From contig JAESUE010000326.1 in the NCBI GenBank assembly GCA_016763235.1, positions 1-6,107 on the forward strand: a stretch of 6,107 nucleotides of DNA, written 5' to 3'. Below the pieces are notes generated by a model that saw nothing but the letters and a program-made list of their open reading frames with translations, ran no database searches and was not told the origin of the DNA. This document shows, one piece after another, positions 1 to 6,107 of the stretch (its first letter is position 1; each line of letters begins with the position of its first letter). A program made the translations under genes and the position numbers. This stretch comes from Pseudomonadales bacterium. GTDB taxonomy: Bacteria; Pseudomonadota; Gammaproteobacteria; Pseudomonadales; UBA3067.

Positions 1-133
1 TATCAACACGAAAACTAAGCCAAAGGTAACGATTTAGAGAAAGAAACCACCCCAAGGGAAGTCCATCTGAATCGGCTCACATCTATTCGGCGCAAACTGC
101 TTTCATGGAGTAAAGATAGCCATCACGGTATCA

Positions 134-163
134 CTGTCACCCTCCTAAAGCCCCTATTAAAAT
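134..163 (+). promoter_or_regulatory. Second candidate sigma70 promoter upstream of ribF
   Basis: CTGTCA at 134-139 (four of six to TTGACA) and TAAAAT at 158-163 (five of six to TATAAT) are separated by 18 bp. The match is reasonable for AT-rich intergenic DNA but could arise by chance. It overlaps no recognisable gene. Confidence 0.3.
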
Positions 164-182
164 TCAGACAATCATTAGCTAC

Positions 183-210
183 TGCACGGCATCTAAATAT
201 CCTTTATACT
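183..210 (+). promoter_or_regulatory. Candidate sigma70 promoter upstream of ribF
   Basis: The -10-like TATACT at 205-210 matches five of six consensus bases. TGCACG at 183-188 is a weak -35 (three of six) with a 16-bp spacer. It lies about 48 nt before the ribF start, a sensible distance. The weak -35 makes this a candidate only; the operon may also be read from further upstream. Confidence 0.35.
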
Positions 211-231
211 CGCTGGTTTGTCGAAAATCAC

Positions 232-238
232 AGGAAGG
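232..238 (+). promoter_or_regulatory. Shine-Dalgarno-like AGGAAGG, unusually far from ribF
   Basis: AGGAAGG is the best ribosome-binding match upstream of ribF, but it lies 19 nt before the ATG at 258, more than the usual 5-10 nt. No in-frame start lies closer to it, because a TAA occupies 252-254. A tiny GGC-TTA-GCC hairpin (237-245) could shorten the effective distance. The motif could instead be coincidental. Confidence 0.35.
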
Positions 239-257
239 CTTAGCCACGGTTTAAATC

Positions 258-1202
258 ATGGAGTTTGTACGCGGTATCGAACATTTTAAAGCACCGCAAG
301 AAGGTGTTGTTGCGACGATCGGTAATTTCGATGGCGTCCACATGGGTCATCGTGCCTTGATAAAACGCATGGTGAGCTATGGGCAGGAACATGGCCTTGC
401 TTCCCTGGTGATGATTTTCGAACCTCAGCCACTGGAATTCTTTGCACCGGAAAAAGCACCTACACGCTTATTTTCGTTCCCAGACAAAGCCGACAAACTG
501 GCCGGGTTATCCGTCGATTATGTGCTGCTACTGCCTTTTAACGAGACTTTTAGCGAGCAAACACCTGAGCAGTTTATTGTTGATTTACTCGTCAATGGCT
601 CGGCCGTCAAACACCTCATTATCGGCGATGATTTTCGCTTCGGGAAAAACCGTAAAGGTGACTTCTCGCTGCTACAGAAGGCGGGGCAACAATACGGCTT
701 TAGTGTTGAAGATACGCAATCCATTTTACACAGCAACCTTCGGGTAAGTAGTACACGCATCCGACAAACCCTTGAAACCGGTGACTTCAAACAAGCCGAA
801 GCACTGCTGGGAGCCCCTTATTCCATGAAGGGTGAAGTGATCCACGGTAAAGCGTTGGGAAGAACGATTAACGTCCCCACCGCAAACATCTCTACCAAGC
901 GATTAAAATCACCCTTACAAGGCGTGTTTGCAGTCAGCTGGCAGGATGAACAAGGCGATAACTATCAAGGCATTGCAAACTTGGGTACACGTCCAACGGT
1001 GGACGGGGAAGGTGAGTTGCTGGAAGTACACCTTTTTGATTGCGATAAAGACCTTTATGGTCGCATCGCAACAGTCACTTTCTTAAAAAAATTACGCAAT
1101 GAACAACGTTTTAGTGATTTTGAGCTATTAAAGATACAGATAGGAAAAGACATTGAGCAGGCGCAGGCATTTTTTAAATGCTATGCGCAAAATGGTAACT
1201 AA
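258..1202 (+). CDS. ribF: Bifunctional riboflavin kinase / FAD synthetase RibF
   Basis: This cytoplasmic enzyme phosphorylates riboflavin to FMN and then adenylylates FMN to FAD. The 314-residue length is normal for the family. The N-terminal nucleotidyltransferase (FAD synthetase) domain spans about residues 15-180. It shows the GNFDGVHMGH motif at 22-31, the FRFGKNRKGD segment at 126-135 and the SSTRIR motif at 164-169. The C-terminal flavokinase domain, about 185-308, shows HGKALGRTINVPTANI with PTAN at 207-210, NLGTRPT at 241-247 and the expected catalytic glutamate E256 in LEVHLFD. The ATG at 258 is the only reasonable start: an in-frame TAA lies at 252-254, and the first residues (MEFVRGI) match the usual RibF N-terminus (MKLIRGI in E. 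coli). The stop is a tandem TAA-TAA (1200-1205), 23 nt before ileS. No key residue is missing. Identity rests on motifs and on the ribF-ileS context, and is very secure. Confidence 0.97.
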   Translation: MEFVRGIEHFKAPQEGVVATIGNFDGVHMGHRALIKRMVSYGQEHGLASLVMIFEPQPLEFFAPEKAPTRLFSFPDKADKLAGLSVDYVLLLPFNETFSEQTPEQFIVDLLVNGSAVKHLIIGDDFRFGKNRKGDFSLLQKAGQQYGFSVEDTQSILHSNLRVSSTRIRQTLETGDFKQAEALLGAPYSMKGEVIHGKALGRTINVPTANISTKRLKSPLQGVFAVSWQDEQGDNYQGIANLGTRPTVDGEGELLEVHLFDCDKDLYGRIATVTFLKKLRNEQRFSDFELLKIQIGKDIEQAQAFFKCYAQNGN

Positions 1203-1205
1203 TAA

Positions 1206-1229
1206 ATGAAAACGGCCAAGCCTCTATGA
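1206..1229 (+). other. Seven-codon mini-ORF overlapping the ileS start
   Basis: Right after the tandem TAA-TAA that ends ribF, an ATG opens a 7-codon frame (MKTAKPL). Its TGA overlaps the ileS start as ATGA (1226-1229). ileS itself has no convincing Shine-Dalgarno site, so termination-reinitiation through this mini-ORF is conceivable. The mini-ORF also lacks its own clear ribosome site, and such short frames are common by chance. Confidence 0.2.
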
Positions 1230-4200
1230 GTGATTACAAGCACACCTTAAACCTCCCCAAAACCTCTTTCCCCATGAAAGCCAACCTCGCACAGAAAGAG
1301 CCTGAACGGCTTAAATTCTGGAAAGAGATGGGCTTGTATCAAAAGATGCGCGAAACGGGCAAAGGCCGACCCACATTTATCCTCCATGATGGCCCCCCTT
1401 ATGCAAACGGGGATATTCATATTGGCCACGCGGCCAACAAAATCCTCAAAGACATTATTGTTAAATCCAAAACTCTCAGCGGTTTCAATGCGCCTTATAT
1501 TCCCGGCTGGGATTGCCACGGCCTGCCCATTGAGCTGAATGTGGAGAAAAAAATCGGTAAGGCTGGCGTAAAAGTAAGCCCTGCTGAATTCCGTAAAGCT
1601 TGCCGCACTTATGCGCAAAAACAAGTAAACGGTCAACGCGAAGACTTTATTCGCCTCGGCGTAATGGGAGACTGGGAAAACCCTTATCTCACCATGGACT
1701 ACAAATTCGAAGCCAATATCATCCGCACCCTCGGCAAAATCGCCGACAACGGGCACCTCCACAAAGGCTCAAAACCTGTTCACTGGTGTATAGACTGCGG
1801 GTCAGCCCTTGCCGAAGCCGAAGTAGAGTATCAAGACAAACAATCCCACGCCATCGATGTTGGCTTTGGGGTCGTAGATCAAGCCGATCTGTCTAAAAGA
1901 ATGGGCGCGGACATTCCAGCTGACTTGCCTCTATACATCGTAATCTGGACAACCACCCCCTGGACACTACCCGCCAACCAAGCCGTTTCTTTACATCCTG
2001 AGTTTGCCTACAGCCTGATTAGCGCCAAACATCAGGGCCGTGATGTGGGTTTGATTGTGGCCGACAGCCTAAAAGACGATGTAGCGCAGCGCTTTGGGCT
2101 GGAAAACGTCAACGTTATCGCCACAGCCACAGGCAGCGCTCTCGAAGGTCTCTCGCTGCAGCATCCATTTTATGATCGACAAGTGCCCGTCATTGTTGGC
2201 GAACACGTTACCGCCGATGCAGGAACCGGCGCTGTACATACGGCTCCAGGCCATGGTCAAGACGATTTCATCATCGGCCAAAAATATGGTTTACCCGTAG
2301 AAAACCCCGTAGATAGCTCAGGTGTCTACCTGCCAAATACAGAACGCTTCGCCGGTTTGCACGTCAATAAAGCCAATGAAATCATCGTTGAATTATTAAA
2401 AGAGCAGCAAGTACTTTTTTCTTACGAGAAGATCACCCACAGCTTTCCTCATTGCTGGCGACATAAAACCCCGCTTATTTTTCGCGCCACGCCACAATGG
2501 TTTATCAGCATGAGTCAAAACGGCCTACAAAAACGGGCCGAAGAAGTGATCAACGACGTCCACTGGATGCCCGACTGGGGTAAAGCCCGAATTTTGGGCA
2601 TGGTGGGCAATCGTCCCGACTGGTGTGTTTCCCGCCAGCGCACTTGGGGTGTTCCCATCACTTTATTTGTACACAAAGAAACCGGAGAGCTTCACCCCGA
2701 AACGCCACGTTTAATCGAAAACGTTGCGCTGCGGGTTGAAGAAGCAGGCATTGATGCCTGGTTTGATTTAGACCCTAGCGAGCTGCTTGGCGAAGAAGCG
2801 GAAAACTATGACAAAATCGTCGACACCCTCGATGTATGGTTCGATTCAGGCGTTACACATGCCTGCGTTGTGGACGAACGCGATGAACTTTCTTTCCCCG
2901 CCGACCTTTATTTGGAAGGCTCCGACCAGCACCGAGGCTGGTTCCAATCTTCCCTGCTAACCAGTGTTGCCAGTCGCAATGAAGCGCCCTATCGCTCGGT
3001 GCTCACCCACGGTTTTACGGTCGATGAAAATGGCCGCAAGATGTCCAAATCTCTTGGCAACGTGATTGCGCCACAAAAAATAATGAAGACCCTCGGCGCA
3101 GACATTATTCGCCTATGGGTGGCCGCCACTGATTACCGTAACGAGATGAGTGTTTCCGACGAAATACTCAAGCGCATGTCTGACTCCTACCGGCGTATTC
3201 GTAATACCAACCGTTTTTTGCTGGCCAACCTGAACGGTTTCGACCCCATCGAAAACAGCGTTGCCACCGCAGACATGCTGGAAATAGATCGCTGGATGGT
3301 AGATCGCGCGCTATTGCTGCAACGGGAAATAGAAGCCGCCTACGAAAGCTATCAATTTCACCAAATTTACCAACGTTTGCATAACTTTTGTATCGTGGAC
3401 TTGGGCGGCTTTTACCTCAGCATTATTAAAGATCGCCAGTACACCTGCCAGGCCGATAGCCTGCCGCGTCGATCAGCCCAAACAGCCCTCCACCACATTG
3501 CCGAAGCCATGGCCCGCTGGATCGCGCCCATCATGAGCTTTACCGCAGAAGAAATCTGGTCCTGCCTGCCTGGTGAGCGCGAAGAGTCTGTTTTCCTTTC
3601 CACCTGGTACACGCAGATGGAAGAATTTGATGCTGAAAAAACCGGCCTCGATCGTGAGTATTGGGAAACCCTGCTACAAGTTAAAACAGCGATCAACAAA
3701 CAACTCGAAGCCGAGCGTAAAGCGGGTAATGTCGGTTCAGGCTTAGATGCAGAAGTGATCCTCTATTGCCAAACGGCGTTAAAAACCCAGCTCGAACGGC
3801 TTGGTAGCGAACTACGTTTTGTTACTATCACCTCTGCAGCAGAGTTAGCGGCCTTCGAAGATGCCCCCGCCGATGCCTTGCAAACTGACGTAGAAGGCTT
3901 GATGCTGGTGGCAAAGTCATCCGACCATGCCAAATGCGCACGCTGCTGGCACCACCAAGAAGATGTGGGCGCAAGCCAAGAGCATCCCGAGTTGTGCAGC
4001 CGCTGCATTGATAATGTAGAAGGTAGCGGTGAAACAAGGTCTTTTGCCCAAATGACAAACCAAAAACCCGAAAGTGATTTTAATCATTCTCAATCAGAGC
4101 AGACCATTCCCCTAGGAATGCTGCACTGGTTGTGGCTAACGCTACTAATTGTCGTGCTAGATCAGCTGAGTAAACAAGCCGCCAGCAGCATAATGGAGCT

Positions 4201-4579
4201 ATACCAGCCAATAGCAATAACACCCTTTTTTAATTTCACCTTGGCCCATAACTACGGCGCAGCCTTCAGCTTTCTCAGTGATGCCGGTGGCTGGCAGCGT
4301 TACGCTTTAGGAGCAATTGCCTTGGCTACAAGCATTGGCATCACTGTTTGGCTTAAACGCTTACCAAAAAATGACCTGTGGATGGCCGTAGCATTAAGCC
4401 TTATTTTAGGGGGTGCAGTCGGCAATCTTTATGATCGCGCTGTACTGGGTTATGTCGTTGATTTTATAGATTTTTATTGGGCAGCATACCACTTTCCTGC
4501 ATTTAATATTGCTGATTCTGCCATCACAATCGGTGCAGTAATGATGGTCATTGACGTTATCCGCAACCCCGGCAAATAA
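1226..4579 (+). CDS. ileS-lspA: Isoleucyl-tRNA synthetase fused in frame to lipoprotein signal peptidase II (IleS-LspA)
   Basis: This is one uninterrupted 1117-residue frame. Residues 1-941 are a complete bacterial IleRS of the zinc-finger type, which charges tRNA-Ile. The start MSDYKHTLNLP matches the E. coli N-terminus. HIGH is at 65-68. The CP1 editing domain carries TTTPWTLPAN from 242 and GTGAVHTAPGHGQDD at 333-347, where D347 corresponds to the editing aspartate (E. coli D342). KMSKS is at 605-609. The C-terminal zinc ligands are C904, C907, C924 and C927, and the domain ends in Phe-Ala as in the 938-residue E. coli enzyme. Residue 942 is Gln (CAA, 4049-4051) where a stop is expected. 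Residues 943-1117 are a complete LspA with four membrane helices, which cleaves the signal peptide of diacylglyceryl-prolipoproteins. These two genes are normally separate and adjacent. Whether the product stays fused, is cleaved, or is joined by separately initiated LspA is unknown. No clear Shine-Dalgarno sequence precedes ATG 1226. Confidence 0.95.
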   Translation: MSDYKHTLNLPKTSFPMKANLAQKEPERLKFWKEMGLYQKMRETGKGRPTFILHDGPPYANGDIHIGHAANKILKDIIVKSKTLSGFNAPYIPGWDCHGLPIELNVEKKIGKAGVKVSPAEFRKACRTYAQKQVNGQREDFIRLGVMGDWENPYLTMDYKFEANIIRTLGKIADNGHLHKGSKPVHWCIDCGSALAEAEVEYQDKQSHAIDVGFGVVDQADLSKRMGADIPADLPLYIVIWTTTPWTLPANQAVSLHPEFAYSLISAKHQGRDVGLIVADSLKDDVAQRFGLENVNVIATATGSALEGLSLQHPFYDRQVPVIVGEHVTADAGTGAVHTAPGHGQDDFIIGQKYGLPVENPVDSSGVYLPNTERFAGLHVNKANEIIVELLKEQQVLFSYEKITHSFPHCWRHKTPLIFRATPQWFISMSQNGLQKRAEEVINDVHWMPDWGKARILGMVGNRPDWCVSRQRTWGVPITLFVHKETGELHPETPRLIENVALRVEEAGIDAWFDLDPSELLGEEAENYDKIVDTLDVWFDSGVTHACVVDERDELSFPADLYLEGSDQHRGWFQSSLLTSVASRNEAPYRSVLTHGFTVDENGRKMSKSLGNVIAPQKIMKTLGADIIRLWVAATDYRNEMSVSDEILKRMSDSYRRIRNTNRFLLANLNGFDPIENSVATADMLEIDRWMVDRALLLQREIEAAYESYQFHQIYQRLHNFCIVDLGGFYLSIIKDRQYTCQADSLPRRSAQTALHHIAEAMARWIAPIMSFTAEEIWSCLPGEREESVFLSTWYTQMEEFDAEKTGLDREYWETLLQVKTAINKQLEAERKAGNVGSGLDAEVILYCQTALKTQLERLGSELRFVTITSAAELAAFEDAPADALQTDVEGLMLVAKSSDHAKCARCWHHQEDVGASQEHPELCSRCIDNVEGSGETRSFAQMTNQKPESDFNHSQSEQTIPLGMLHWLWLTLLIVVLDQLSKQAASSIMELYQPIAITPFFNFTLAHNYGAAFSFLSDAGGWQRYALGAIALATSIGITVWLKRLPKNDLWMAVALSLILGGAVGNLYDRAVLGYVVDFIDFYWAAYHFPAFNIADSAITIGAVMMVIDVIRNPGK
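4049..4051 (+). other. Fusion junction: CAA codon where the ileS stop is expected
   Basis: The codons around the junction read TTT GCC CAA ATG ACA. TTT-GCC encodes the Phe-Ala that ends typical IleS proteins, and ATG 4052 is where lspA would naturally start. Replacing C4049 with T would give TAA directly followed by the lspA ATG, a normal abutting arrangement. In E. coli the same junction overlaps as TGATG. The simplest reading is a single transition that removed the stop, made visible because lspA lay in the same frame with no bases between. The sequence shows the codon; its history is inferred. Confidence 0.85.
4052..4579 (+). other. lspA: LspA module within the fusion, with a possible independent start at ATG 4052
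   Basis: This is the portion equivalent to a stand-alone lipoprotein signal peptidase (175 residues if started at ATG 4052; the family is usually about 160-175). LspA is an inner-membrane aspartyl protease that acts after Lgt in lipoprotein maturation. Four hydrophobic helices are visible at about fusion residues 966-983, 1026-1043, 1051-1068 and 1096-1113. Conserved elements are VLDQLSK (977-983), AHNYGAAFSFL (1007-1017), GGAVGNLYDR (1062-1071), VVDFIDF (1077-1083) and FNIADS (1093-1098). The catalytic dyad is D1079 and D1097, corresponding to D124 and D143 of Pseudomonas aeruginosa LspA. Residues 943-964 form a hydrophilic, low-conservation stretch that serves as the linker. ATG 4052 has only a weak AAGG at 4036-4039, 12 nt upstream. 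A second in-frame ATG lies at 4118, just before the first helix. The module is certain; independent translation is not. Confidence 0.85.
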
Positions 4580-4596
4580 GCGCACCCGCTTGCAGC

Positions 4597-5088
4597 ATGA
4601 GTAGACGTATTATGAATAAAGAAACTTTATCACCAAGCATATCGCTTTCCAGCAAAGTCACCCTGCATTTTTCTATTATCTTGGATGACGAAAGCCAAGC
4701 GGAACTGGACTCCACCTTTAACGGAAAACCTGGCACCTTTATAATGGGGGATGGCAGCCTGCTACCGGGTTTCGAACGTTACTTGCTCGGCATGAAAGTG
4801 GGTGAAACTCAGGAGTTCAAAGTGCCTGCAAAGGAAGGTTTTGGCGAGCGTCAGCAAGAAAATATTCAGCGCATGAAACGTTCCGAGTTTGACTCTGGCA
4901 TCGAGCTGGAAAAAGGCCTAGTACTGTCTTTTGCGCAGCAAGATAAAAAGGAACTACCCGGCATGGTGGCTGATTTTGACGAAGACGAGGTACATATTGA
5001 TTTCAACCACCCTCTTTCAGGTCGCGACCTACTCTTCAAAGTGGAAATTATCGGCATCGAAACAAACCAGCCAAGGGAAGAGCACTAA
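4597..5088 (+). CDS. fkpB: FKBP-type peptidyl-prolyl cis-trans isomerase, SlpA/FkpB type
   Basis: This cytoplasmic prolyl isomerase/chaperone is of the small SlpA-like FKBP class. The protein is 163 residues (E. coli SlpA is 149). The FKBP core begins near residue 20 with KVTLHFSIILDD and includes the typical GDGSLLPGFERYLLGMKVGE segment at 51-70 and GFGER at 81-85. The insert-in-flap chaperone region, about 86-142, ends with the family-typical DFNHPLSG (135-142). The C-terminal strand LLFKVEIIGIE (145-155) closes the FKBP fold. No signal peptide or membrane helix is seen. The start is uncertain: ATG 4597 (17 nt after the fusion stop) and ATG 4612 are both in frame, and neither has a clear Shine-Dalgarno site. 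The extra 15-20 residues ahead of the core are not diagnostic. The gene sits between lspA and ispH, its standard position in gammaproteobacteria, and its TAA overlaps the ispH ATG by one base, which suggests translational coupling. Confidence 0.93.
   Translation: MSRRIMNKETLSPSISLSSKVTLHFSIILDDESQAELDSTFNGKPGTFIMGDGSLLPGFERYLLGMKVGETQEFKVPAKEGFGERQQENIQRMKRSEFDSGIELEKGLVLSFAQQDKKELPGMVADFDEDEVHIDFNHPLSGRDLLFKVEIIGIETNQPREEH
5073..5080 (+). promoter_or_regulatory. Ribosome binding site for ispH
   Basis: AAGGGAAG lies 7 nt before the ispH ATG, within the last codons of fkpB. Together with the one-base TAATG overlap it supports the ATG at 5088 as the start and suggests coupled translation of fkpB and ispH. 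Confidence 0.7.
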
Positions 5089-6044
5089 TGGAAATTAAAC
5101 TGGCAAACCCCCGTGGCTTCTGCGCAGGCGTAGACAGAGCGATCGATATCGTCAACCGCGCCCTTGACCTCTATGGTGCGCCCGTTTATGTGCGCCATGA
5201 AGTCGTTCATAACAAATTTGTTGTGGATAGCTTGCGCGACCGTGGCGCTATTTTTGTCGATGAACTCCATGAAGTGCCCGACGGAAACCTCGTCATTTTT
5301 AGCGCCCACGGCGTCTCCCAAGCGGTGCAGCAAGAGGCCAAAGAACGGGATCTGCGTGTATTTGATGCCACCTGTCCACTGGTAACAAAAGTGCATAAAG
5401 AAGTGCAGCACCAAAGTGGCCTAGGCAGTGAATTAATTCTTATTGGCCATGCCGGACACCCAGAGGTGGAGGGCACCATGGGGCAGTATGCCGAGTTAAG
5501 CAGCGGAGATATCTATTTAGTAGAAAACTGTGAAGATGTCGCCAAGCTCGTTGTCAAAGACCCCAATAATTTAAGTTATGTCACTCAAACCACCTTATCG
5601 GTAGACGATACAACAGAAATTATTCGCGCCCTAAAAGAACACTTTCCAGCCATTAGCGGGCCGCGCAAAGATGACATCTGTTACGCCACCCAGAATCGTC
5701 AGGACGCGGTAAAAACCTTGGCCCTGGAGTGCAGCCTGGTTTTAGTAGTGGGCTCTCCCAACAGCTCTAATTCCAACCGCTTACGAGAATTAGCAGAGCG
5801 CTGTGGTGCCACCTCCTACTTAATTGATAATGCTGAGGAAATTGATAAATCGTGGCTGAAGGATATCCGCTCTGTCGGGGTCACTGCTGGCGCATCTGCC
5901 CCAGAGAGCCTCGTGCAGGGTGTTGTGGACAAACTTAAAGTATACGGCGGTATTTCTGCCAAAGAGCTGGAAGGCGAAAAAGAAGATGTCGTATTCTCCA
6001 TGCCAAAAGAATTACGCATCCATCTCCATGAAAACTCCGATTAA
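5088..6044 (+). CDS. ispH: 4-hydroxy-3-methylbut-2-enyl diphosphate reductase IspH (LytB)
   Basis: IspH is a cytoplasmic [4Fe-4S] enzyme that reduces HMBPP to IPP and DMAPP, the last step of the MEP isoprenoid pathway. The 318-residue length matches the family (E. coli 316). The three cluster cysteines are present: C12 in NPRGFCAGVDRA, C96 in FDATCPLVTKVH and C198 in DDICYATQNRQ. Substrate-pocket residues are also present: H41, H74 in SAHGV, H124 and E126 in HAGHPEVEGT, T168 in TQTTL, S226/S227/N228 in GSPNSSNSNRL, and S270 in GASAPE. The ATG overlaps the fkpB TAA as TAATG. It has a good purine-rich ribosome site (AAGGGAAG) about 7 nt upstream, inside the fkpB 3' end. The gene is complete and ends with TAA. 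Its reading frame and motifs leave no realistic alternative identity. Confidence 0.98.
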   Translation: MEIKLANPRGFCAGVDRAIDIVNRALDLYGAPVYVRHEVVHNKFVVDSLRDRGAIFVDELHEVPDGNLVIFSAHGVSQAVQQEAKERDLRVFDATCPLVTKVHKEVQHQSGLGSELILIGHAGHPEVEGTMGQYAELSSGDIYLVENCEDVAKLVVKDPNNLSYVTQTTLSVDDTTEIIRALKEHFPAISGPRKDDICYATQNRQDAVKTLALECSLVLVVGSPNSSNSNRLRELAERCGATSYLIDNAEEIDKSWLKDIRSVGVTAGASAPESLVQGVVDKLKVYGGISAKELEGEKEDVVFSMPKELRIHLHENSD

Positions 6045-6107
6045 ATTGTAAGACGCCAGGGTAAGCCGCACATAAAGCAGAGCAACGTTTGTGCAAGAAT
6101 GTAGCGA

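Larger units (their letters stand above)
19..243 (+). other. Startless open frame upstream of ribF, unidentified
   Basis: A frame stays open for 74 codons from 19 to the TAG at 241-243, preceded by TAA at 16-18. It has no ATG, GTG or TTG start. The translation is basic (for example SIRRKLLSWSKDSHHG) and I do not recognise it. It does not look like the MurJ C-terminus or ribosomal protein S20, the genes that might be expected near ribF. It uses several codons rare in many gammaproteobacteria (AGG, AGA, CTA). It is most likely chance openness or the remnant of a gene tail. The whole 1-257 region therefore holds no supported gene. Confidence 0.15.

Noticed and set aside
52..61. 10-base direct repeat CCAAGGGAAG, also at 5071-5080
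   Set aside because: Matches of ten bases are expected several times by chance in a 6-kb window; the two copies share no further flanking similarity.
1247..1762. 171-codon open frame on the - strand within ileS
   Set aside because: It lies entirely opposite conserved IleS sequence, including the HIGH region, has no recognisable domain, and is explained by the codon pattern of the + strand gene.
3412..4058. Several 76-95 codon - strand frames opposite the IleS C-terminal region
   Set aside because: They overlap one another and the well-conserved anticodon-binding and zinc domains. The translations are low-complexity, rich in Ser, Arg and Trp, as expected for antisense shadows.
5085..5479. 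Two overlapping - strand frames of 90 and 109 codons opposite the ispH 5' region
   Set aside because: They overlap each other and the strongly conserved IspH N-terminal half, and show no recognisable domain.
6068..6094. Inverted repeat GCACA...TGTGC after ispH as a terminator
   Set aside because: The stem is only 5 bp with a 17-nt loop and no following T-run, so it does not qualify as a rho-independent terminator.
6091..6107. GTG near the end of the window as the start of a downstream gene
   Set aside because: Only five codons are visible, no ribosome site precedes it, and nothing can be identified.

Overview
The window is a housekeeping operon segment from a gammaproteobacterium. The gene order ribF - ileS - lspA - fkpB - ispH, all on the + strand with gaps of 0 to 23 nt, is the classic gammaproteobacterial arrangement. 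The proteins resemble the E. coli and Pseudomonas homologues along their whole length. The LspA part looks closer to Pseudomonas than to E. coli, and base composition is moderate, so a marine or environmental gammaproteobacterium is plausible. Genus cannot be fixed from this sequence.

Layout: 1-257 has no recognisable gene. It holds candidate promoters, a startless open frame at 19-240 and a purine-rich Shine-Dalgarno-like motif. The murJ gene, often next to ribF in this group, is not seen there. ribF (258-1202) encodes the bifunctional riboflavin kinase/FAD synthetase. A 1117-codon frame (1226-4579) follows. It contains a complete isoleucyl-tRNA synthetase and then, with no stop codon, a complete lipoprotein signal peptidase II. 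fkpB (4597-5088) is an FKBP-type prolyl isomerase of the SlpA type. ispH (5088-6044) overlaps the fkpB stop by one base and encodes the last enzyme of the MEP isoprenoid pathway. The final 63 bases hold no gene or terminator that I can support.

The main point of interest is the ileS-lspA fusion. The IleS part ends with the family's usual terminal residues (Phe-Ala, residues 940-941). The next codon is CAA where a stop would be expected, and an ATG in the same frame follows immediately. A single T-to-C change in a TAA stop would explain this. Catalytic residues of both enzymes are intact. LspA has a cytoplasmic N-terminus, so the fusion is topologically possible and would tether a tRNA synthetase to the inner membrane. 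Sequencing error, a strain-specific stop loss and a fixed lineage trait cannot be told apart from this window alone.

The genes do not form one pathway. They share essential or near-essential growth roles: flavin cofactors, Ile-tRNA charging, lipoprotein maturation, protein folding and isoprenoid precursors. Their tight packing suggests co-transcription from a promoter upstream of ribF or further away.
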